DNA of 64,000 bases, taken from NCBI RefSeq assembly GCF_000802245.2, contig NZ_CP021080.1, positions 186,001 to 250,000 of the forward strand. The letters are read 5' to 3'. Positions within the stretch are counted from its first letter, which is position 1. The number at the start of each line of letters is the position of its first letter. Below are positions 58,696 to 64,000 of the stretch, in pieces. The notes under the pieces are model-generated. The model made no database searches and was not told the DNA's origin. It saw only the letters and a list, made by a program, of their open reading frames with translations. The stretch comes from Streptomyces pluripotens. GTDB taxonomy: Bacteria; Actinomycetota; Actinomycetes; Streptomycetales; Streptomycetaceae. The position numbers and the translations under genes were made by a program.

Positions 58696-60837
58696 GTGTC
58701 CGACGGGCCAGGGCCGGGACGAGCGTCGGCGGCCGGCGGAGCATCGGCGCGCCAACCGATGCTGTCGCTCGCACTGGTCTCGATGGTCGAGGAGGTGGGT
58801 GCGCACTCCGGCGCGGTGTATCTACTCAGGCCCGACGAGCCGGTCCTGGAGATGGCGGTGATGGCGGGCATGCCCAGGGCATTCGCCGCGCCGTGGGAGC
58901 GCGTCGGGCTGAACGCGCCGATCCCGGTAGCCGACGCGGTACGCCGACGGCAACTGGTGTGGGTGGGCGGTGAGGAGGAGATGGCCCTTCGCTATCCGCG
59001 GATCTCGGTGGTCCTGCCGTACCCGTTCGCGCTGGCCGCGATGCCCGTGGCAACGGGGCACGCGGTGTACGGCGCGGTGTTCGTCACCTGGCCCGGCGCT
59101 CATCCGCCGGAGCTGTCCGACCACGAGCGCGACCATCTGACGGCGGCCTGCGACCGGCTGGCGCTGCGGCTGGAGCGGGCCGCCGAGGAAAACCGGCCGG
59201 TCGGTCGTGAGGCCGACGTCCTCGCCTCACCCGTGTCGGGCGTGGCGGACACGCTGGGGTCAATCGAGGCTGCGCGCATGGTGTCCCGACTGCCCTATGG
59301 ACTGGTGTCACTGGATCTGCATGGCAGGATCGGCTTCGTGAACGCGGCGGCTGCCGAACTGCTCGGCAGACCCGCCGGAGAACTGCTCGGCACCCTGCCC
59401 TGGGTGTCGGTGCCCTGGCTGAACGACCCGATGTACGAGGACCGTTATCGGGCCGCACTGATCAGCCAGCAGGTGACTTCGTTCGTGGCCCTGCGCCCGC
59501 CGGGCGAATGGCTGTCGTTCCGTCTCTATCCGAGCACGACCGGGCTGAGCCTGCGGGTCAGCCTGGCCCGACCGGTTGCGGAGATGACGCGTGGGGCGGC
59601 GCAGTCGGACTCGAACCCGTCCCGGCTGGTGACGATCTCCCAGGTGCTGAGCTTGGCGAGCGCGCTGACCGAGGCGGTGGGGGTGCAGGACGTGGTCCAA
59701 CTGGTCTGGGAAGAAGTGGCCCCGGCGGTCGGCAGCCAGGCGTTGGCGGTTCTGGGATCGCAAGCCGGCCGGCTGCACGTGCTGGGGCACCGGGGATATC
59801 CGGCCCCACACGTCGTGGAGCGGTTCGACGGGCTGCCGCTGACCGAACGCACTCCGGGCACCCAGGCCCTGAGCACCGGGGTGCCCGCCTTCTTCGAGTC
59901 GCGGGGACAACTGGAACGGCTTTACCCGAACCGGCGAGAGACTCCGGACGGCTTCACGGCCTGGGCCTATCTACCGCTGATCGCATCCGGGCGTCCGGTG
60001 GGTACCTGTGTGCTGGCGTATGCGGAACCACATGCCTTCCCCGCCGACGAGCGGGCCGTGCTCACATCGTTGGGCGGACTGATCGCACAGGCCCTGGAAC
60101 GCGCCCTTCTCTACGACGCCAAACACCGGTTGGCACACGGCCTGCAACAAGTGCTCCTACCCCACTCGCTGGTGCCGCTGCCGGGCGTCGAGACGGCCGC
60201 CCGGTATCTGCCGGCCACCCATGGCATGGAGATCGGCGGCGACTTCTACGACGTGGTGCCCACCGGGCCGTTGGCGGCGGCGGTGATCGGGGATGTTCAG
60301 GGGCACAATGTGACGGCGGCGGGTCTGATGGGCCAGATCCGCACCGGGGTACGCGCATACACCACGGTGGGCCAGGCGCCGCACGAGGTCATGAGCAGCA
60401 CCAACCGGCTGCTGATCGACCTCGGCGCGGAGCTCTTCGCCAGCTGCCTCTATCTGCGGCTGGACCCGGCACGTGGGCGTGCCGTCATGGCGCGCGCCGG
60501 GCATCCGCCACCGCTGCTGCGCCGACCGGACGGACGAGTACGGGTACTAGACCTGGCCGGGGGACCGCTCCTGGGGATCGACGCGTCGGCGGTCTATCCG
60601 ACCACCGAGGTGTCCCTCACTCCAGGTTCGGCCCTCGTCCTCTACACCGACGGGCTGGTGGAGTCCCCCGGCATCGACATCGAGGACGCGTTGGTCGATC
60701 TGTGCGGGCTGCTCTCGGAGATCGGGGACCAGCCCTTGGAGAGCCTGGCGGACGACATCCTCCGGCACAGTGCGGCGGCCCGAGAGCGGCTGGACGACGT
60801 AGCGGTGCTGCTGCTGCGGGCACGCGGTGACCGCTGA
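58696..60837 (+). CDS. SpoIIE-type PP2C phosphatase with GAF and PAS sensors
   Basis: This 713-residue protein has an N-terminal GAF domain (about 20-170, LSLALVSMVEEVGAHSGAVY), a PAS domain (about 190-310, LPYGLVSLDLHGRIGFVNAA), a second GAF domain (about 320-470) and a C-terminal PP2C domain (about 480-710; MEIGGDFYDVVPTGPLAA, VIGDVQGHNVTAA, LYTDGLVESPGIDIED, LDDVAVLLL). There is no ATPase domain. Domain order and phrases such as LARGLQQALLPRRL versus LAHGLQQVLLPHSL make it a clear paralogue of the gene at 6344. GTG 58696 has GAGGAGG nine bases upstream. It adjoins amfR divergently, so it may share developmental timing with the amf cluster. Confidence 0.87.
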   Translation: MSDGPGPGRASAAGGASARQPMLSLALVSMVEEVGAHSGAVYLLRPDEPVLEMAVMAGMPRAFAAPWERVGLNAPIPVADAVRRRQLVWVGGEEEMALRYPRISVVLPYPFALAAMPVATGHAVYGAVFVTWPGAHPPELSDHERDHLTAACDRLALRLERAAEENRPVGREADVLASPVSGVADTLGSIEAARMVSRLPYGLVSLDLHGRIGFVNAAAAELLGRPAGELLGTLPWVSVPWLNDPMYEDRYRAALISQQVTSFVALRPPGEWLSFRLYPSTTGLSLRVSLARPVAEMTRGAAQSDSNPSRLVTISQVLSLASALTEAVGVQDVVQLVWEEVAPAVGSQALAVLGSQAGRLHVLGHRGYPAPHVVERFDGLPLTERTPGTQALSTGVPAFFESRGQLERLYPNRRETPDGFTAWAYLPLIASGRPVGTCVLAYAEPHAFPADERAVLTSLGGLIAQALERALLYDAKHRLAHGLQQVLLPHSLVPLPGVETAARYLPATHGMEIGGDFYDVVPTGPLAAAVIGDVQGHNVTAAGLMGQIRTGVRAYTTVGQAPHEVMSSTNRLLIDLGAELFASCLYLRLDPARGRAVMARAGHPPPLLRRPDGRVRVLDLAGGPLLGIDASAVYPTTEVSLTPGSALVLYTDGLVESPGIDIEDALVDLCGLLSEIGDQPLESLADDILRHSAAARERLDDVAVLLLRARGDR

Positions 60838-60850
60838 CGGGCGCGGCTGC

Positions 60851-60880
60851 GGTCCGGCCCTCCCGCCGGAGGGCCGGACC
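60851..60880. terminator. Perfect 13-bp hairpin, bidirectional terminator
   Basis: GGTCCGGCCCTCC, a CGCC loop, then GGAGGGCCGGACC is a perfect 13-bp stem between the SpoIIE gene ending at 60837 and the convergent protease gene ending at 60941. Confidence 0.8.
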
Positions 60881-60940
60881 AGTCCCGGCCGACCGGAACC
60901 GCGGTGAGATCGGCCGGGGGTTCGAGTGACCGGGTCTGCC

Positions 60941-62290
60941 TCAGCGGGTTTCGGTGAGGGACGACCCGTCATCTGCGGACCCGTTACCAGCGGGGTTGCC
61001 TGCCGAAGCGTTCGGATCGGTGCCACCGCCGACCCCGTCGCCCCCCGCACCCGATTGGGCGCCCGCCTGGCCACCCGTGGCATGGGCACCGTTGCCGGCG
61101 TTGCCGGCGTTGCCGTCATTGGCACCGCCGCCGTTGCCGCCCTGACCGAGGGTCGCACCGGTGGCCTGCAGGGCAGCGGTGACGGGCTGGAAGAAGGTCT
61201 CGCCGCCATTGGTACAGTCGCCGCTGCCGCCGGAGGTGAGGCCGACGGCGCTGCCGTCCTGGGTGAACAGGGAGCCCCCGCTGTCACCAGGCTCCGCGCA
61301 GACGTTCGTCTGGATGAGACCGGTGACGGTGTCGACGCCGTTCGGGTTCGTCTCGCTCTGGAAGTTGACGGTGGCGTCGAGGCCGGTGACCTGGCCGTCG
61401 TGCAGCCCGGTGGTGGACCCCATACGGAACACGGTCGCGCCTACGGTGGCGTCCGCGGCTTGGTTGATCTGTACGGTCCGGCCGCCTCCGATGTTGACCT
61501 CGCTCGGCGCCTGTGTGGTCGGGTCGTTGTACTTCACCAGGGAGAAGTCGTTGCCCGGGAAGGTGGCCTGGTCGACGGTGGCGACCGGCCCGCCGTTCTG
61601 GGAATCTGACCAGTCCTTGGCCGCGACCCCGCAGTGACCAGCCGTCAGGAATGCCGGACTGCCGTCGGATGCCGTGACGTTGAAGCCGAGGGAGCAACGG
61701 ATGTTGCCACCCTGCACCTGAGAGAAGATGGCGTCGCCACCCGAGACGAAGGTCTTGAAGGTGCCGGCGGACTTCTTCAGGACCGCCATGTCGGAACCGA
61801 GATCGCGTACCGTCGACTGCAGTGTGCCCCAACGGGAACCGGTGACGGTGGAGTCGGCAGTGACGAGGATCTTGTCGGTGCGCGGGTCGATGGCCCAGGA
61901 GGTGCCGGGCATCGTCGCCCTGCTCTTCAGTGTCCGTGCGGCGGCCTTCAGTTCGGCAGTGCTGTGGTTCACCCGGCGGACGACCGCACCGGCGTCCTTC
62001 GCCTGGGCGACGACGTTGTCGTCACCGCTGACCACGTTGACGACGAGCTGCCGCCTGCCGCTGTCGTAGTACGCCCCGGCGTAGGCGTCACCGAGGGACT
62101 TCTGCAGTTGGACAGCGAGGTTTGAGGCGCCGGTGGCCTTCATCGTCTTCGCGGTCCCGGCGGCGCCCGACGCCTGGTGCCCGCCCTGGGAGGCGTTGGC
62201 GTCGGGCAGCAGGAGGGCCGCTGCTCCGAGCGCCGCGACCCCGCCCACCGCAATCGCGGCCTTCCGCTTGGGCATTCGCTTGTGACTCAA
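60941..62290 (-). CDS. Secreted streptogrisin-like S1 protease with Gly/Asn-rich tail
   Basis: This 449-residue serine protease has a signal peptide (RKAAIAVGGVAALGAAALLL), a propeptide of about 150 residues, and a chymotrypsin-fold domain with His in FLTAGHCGVAAKDW, Asp in FPGNDFSLVKYND and Ser in CAEPGDSGGSLFTQDG. The last 75 residues are low complexity (GQGGNGGGANDGNAGNAGNG in part) with no membrane helix. The start is a TTG at 62290 with AGGAGG eight bases upstream; an ATG at 62275 is too far from that site. It probably acts in extracellular protein turnover or on surface proteins during development. It is related to the anchored protease at 32832. Confidence 0.9.
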   Translation of the reverse strand: MSHKRMPKRKAAIAVGGVAALGAAALLLPDANASQGGHQASGAAGTAKTMKATGASNLAVQLQKSLGDAYAGAYYDSGRRQLVVNVVSGDDNVVAQAKDAGAVVRRVNHSTAELKAAARTLKSRATMPGTSWAIDPRTDKILVTADSTVTGSRWGTLQSTVRDLGSDMAVLKKSAGTFKTFVSGGDAIFSQVQGGNIRCSLGFNVTASDGSPAFLTAGHCGVAAKDWSDSQNGGPVATVDQATFPGNDFSLVKYNDPTTQAPSEVNIGGGRTVQINQAADATVGATVFRMGSTTGLHDGQVTGLDATVNFQSETNPNGVDTVTGLIQTNVCAEPGDSGGSLFTQDGSAVGLTSGGSGDCTNGGETFFQPVTAALQATGATLGQGGNGGGANDGNAGNAGNGAHATGGQAGAQSGAGGDGVGGGTDPNASAGNPAGNGSADDGSSLTETR

Positions 62291-63071
62291 CTTCTCGACC
62301 TCCTGGGGGACGGGGTCTGCCTGTTCTCAGGCAGTCGGTCCGGGGCGCCTGGATGGCCGTAGGTACGGGCCGGCCGCGCGGTACGTTCATTTCCGCTTCC
62401 CGACTTCTCTTCGATGACGGCGAATTGGCCATGTGCTCCGCTCGATGACGGCGCAGGGGCCACGTGCTCCGCGTGCCGCGTCAGCCGGTCGGAAACACGC
62501 ACCCGCACAGGGCGACGTCCACGCCCGAGAACGACGGCCCTCTCCGCCGGCCCCACGCGGCAACCGGCCCGCCGACCACCCGCGTCCAGCCGGCTCGACC
62601 ACACGTCGGCACCGCTTGAAGCCGCCCTGGAAGACGCCGCGTTCCCGAACCTCGACGGGCAGGCTCCCCCAGGAGGACGCGGCCCCTCACAAGGAGTACG
62701 GCACCGGCCCCTTCCGCGCGTGCCAGGGAAGCACGGCACCCGCCACGTGCCCGGATCCCGCGCGGTCTGCTGACCGCCGGCTTGGCCGTGTATTAGATCC
62801 GCGCGGGCCAGCCGCCCGATCGTGCGGTACGGCGGCATGGGGTGGCACCAGCGTCAGCATGCGCGCCACCCACTGCTACTCGCAGCCCCTCGTACGGGTG
62901 TCGGAAACGGTGACGGCGGCGGACTGCCGCGGAGATCTCGGCCACGCTCCGGACTTCGCAGCCGCCCTCGTCAGGGCCGACCACACTTCGCCGTCGGCGA
63001 CGATCCGCGGCCTCGCGCCCTGCCCGCCGGAGGCGTCACGGCAAGGATCAACGGTGCGTCAGGGCCGGACC
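62291..63071. other. 781-bp gap without a convincing gene
   Basis: Several open frames cross this stretch, but they are Arg/Pro-rich, lack ribosome sites and show no family motif. The region around 62380-62420 is slightly AT-richer (CGACTTCTCTTCGATGACG) and may carry the promoter of the protease gene. I see no RNA gene or repeat. Confidence 0.4.
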
Positions 63072-63908
63072 CTAGTCCGGCTCCTCCTCATCCCCCGACC
63101 GGCGGTTCGTACCGTCAGCCCGGTCGTCGTGCGACGGCATCCAGTGGTGCTCGCAGAACCAGCGCCCGAACAGCGCACCCCCGTAGGTGACGAATCCGAC
63201 GCCGATGAGCCAGGACTCGACCACCAGTACGGTTCCCACGGCACCGTAGCTGAGGGCGTTGGTGACGATGAGTGGGGTGAAGACCAGGTAGGAGAAGGCC
63301 CGCAGCCCGGCCAGGCCGACGACGGTGGCGACCGCTCCCGGAAGCAGGGAACGCCAGTGGACCTGGCCGCCCAGCAGGAAGCGCTGCCCCCACCAGAAGA
63401 ACAACACACCGCTCACCGCGGACAGCGAGATCCGCTGGCCACCGTACAGCTCGGTCTTGGTTGCCACCTCCTGGTAGAGGTATCCCGTCAAGACCACCAG
63501 CCATGTCGCCTGCCGCCAGACCCGGTGCCAGGGACCGGAGGTGAGGCCCCAGATCCGTTCGTAGGCGTTCTGGACGCTGCCGCCGAAGGCCACGCCGAAG
63601 ACCGCGAGCAGGACGCCGCCCCAGACACTGGTGGTGCCGATGACGCTGTGCGGGGGACTGATGACGTCGGTGATCTCATGGGCGGACTTCCCCGACAGCC
63701 CCATGCCGTCGGTGAGCCATGAGGCGAAACCGCCGAGTGCCAGGGGATCGGCCGCGGCGACCACGATCAGCAGCGGTGCCAGCGTCACCAGGGCCAGCGT
63801 GGCGAAGCCCATGGCCCGGTGCATCAGCTCCAGCTCACGACCGTGCTCGATCAGTGCCCTGACTTCGAGCCACTGCCAAACGCGGTGCAGGCCGCGCCGC
63901 CACCGCAT
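63072..63908 (-). CDS. YihY/BrkB-family-like inner membrane protein
   Basis: This 278-residue polytopic protein matches the YihY/YhjD (UPF0761, BrkB-like) pattern, with about six membrane helices: GFATLALVTLAPLLIVVAAA, VIGTTSVWGGVLLAVFGVAF, ATWLVVLTGYLYQEVATKTE, SAVSGVLFFWWGQRFLLGG, LLPGAVATVVGLAGLRAFSY and VLVVESWLIGVGFVTYGGAL. The family is common but poorly understood. The ATG at 63908 is chosen because GGGAGGAG lies close upstream; the longer frame from 63962 has no such site. The C-terminal tail is acidic (RSGDEEEPD). It lies at the right edge of the window, transcribed leftwards. Confidence 0.8.
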   Translation of the reverse strand: MRWRRGLHRVWQWLEVRALIEHGRELELMHRAMGFATLALVTLAPLLIVVAAADPLALGGFASWLTDGMGLSGKSAHEITDVISPPHSVIGTTSVWGGVLLAVFGVAFGGSVQNAYERIWGLTSGPWHRVWRQATWLVVLTGYLYQEVATKTELYGGQRISLSAVSGVLFFWWGQRFLLGGQVHWRSLLPGAVATVVGLAGLRAFSYLVFTPLIVTNALSYGAVGTVLVVESWLIGVGFVTYGGALFGRWFCEHHWMPSHDDRADGTNRRSGDEEEPD

Positions 63909-64000
63909 CACGGCTCCTCCCGTGCTCGCCACCCACACGCCCTTCTCCCCCGATTCATCCATCCCGGCATGGGCCGGGCAACTCGCCGCAGGACCGGATG

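Noticed and set aside
60915..60935. GGGGTTCGAGTGACC resembling a tRNA T-loop
   Set aside because: The T-stem does not pair, no acceptor or anticodon arm is found upstream, and the site lies next to a terminator.
1..64000. Mobile elements, CRISPR arrays or phage genes
   Set aside because: I found no transposase, integrase, phage structural motif, terminal inverted repeat pair with target duplication, or spaced repeat array. The only tandem repeat is the 20-bp pair at 29253.

Overview
This is a high-GC actinobacterial chromosome segment, almost certainly from a Streptomyces. The evidence is strong G/C bias at third codon positions, AGGAGG-like ribosome sites, many GTG starts, a SapB/AmfS-type lanthipeptide cluster, several SpoIIE-type phosphatases, mycothiol-dependent enzymes and a DmdR/IdeR-like iron box. 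I see no transposase, integrase, CRISPR array, tRNA or rRNA.

Layout. 1-6 kb: a truncated FprA-like ferredoxin reductase, a secreted beta-lactamase-fold hydrolase, an unknown coiled-coil protein behind two palindromes, a decayed comB remnant, and a repeat-bearing membrane protein. 6-14 kb: two consecutive multidomain SpoIIE phosphatases, a GH15 enzyme and a small conserved protein. 14-19 kb: metal acquisition, with a NiCoT Ni/Co permease behind a Nur-box-like site, then efeUO (a permease and periplasmic-protein fusion) and Tat-exported efeB behind an iron box. 19-29 kb: two membrane glycosyltransferases, a BlaI regulator with a broken M56 partner, a GH65 phosphorylase/beta-phosphoglucomutase pair, a P-loop kinase and an RpiR regulator. 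29-39 kb: small and redox genes, a TetR regulator with three related operator sites, a zinc-ribbon OB protein, a PPOX protein, a membrane-tethered S1 protease, the mycothiol formaldehyde/S-nitrosothiol pair (mscR plus MBL hydrolase), and an orphan acyltransferase-fold protein that has lost its catalytic residues.

39-47 kb: one operon for a form II carbon-monoxide-dehydrogenase-like molybdenum hydroxylase, coxS-L-M followed by the maturation genes coxD (MoxR ATPase), coxE (VWA), an XdhC-family gene and coxG. Most junctions overlap. A perfect 12-bp terminator hairpin closes it.

48-62 kb: a morphogenetic lanthipeptide cluster (amfT-amfS-amfB-amfA with convergent amfR), flanked on both sides by SpoIIE-type phosphatases. 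The 37-residue AmfS peptide has two exact S-x2-S-x3-C labionin motifs in an uncharged core. A large hairpin directly follows amfS. The only two in-frame TTA leucine codons I found in the window's genes are in amfR and amfA, which points to bldA control. A streptogrisin-like protease with a Gly/Asn-rich tail and a YihY/BrkB-like membrane protein end the window.

Most plausible novelty: the amf cluster's divergent peptide and its double TTA control, the pseudo-acyltransferase, the TetR operator set, and the small AT-rich regulatory island after the RpiR gene. Nothing here is clearly a wholly new system. Function calls are from sequence reading only; no database search was run.
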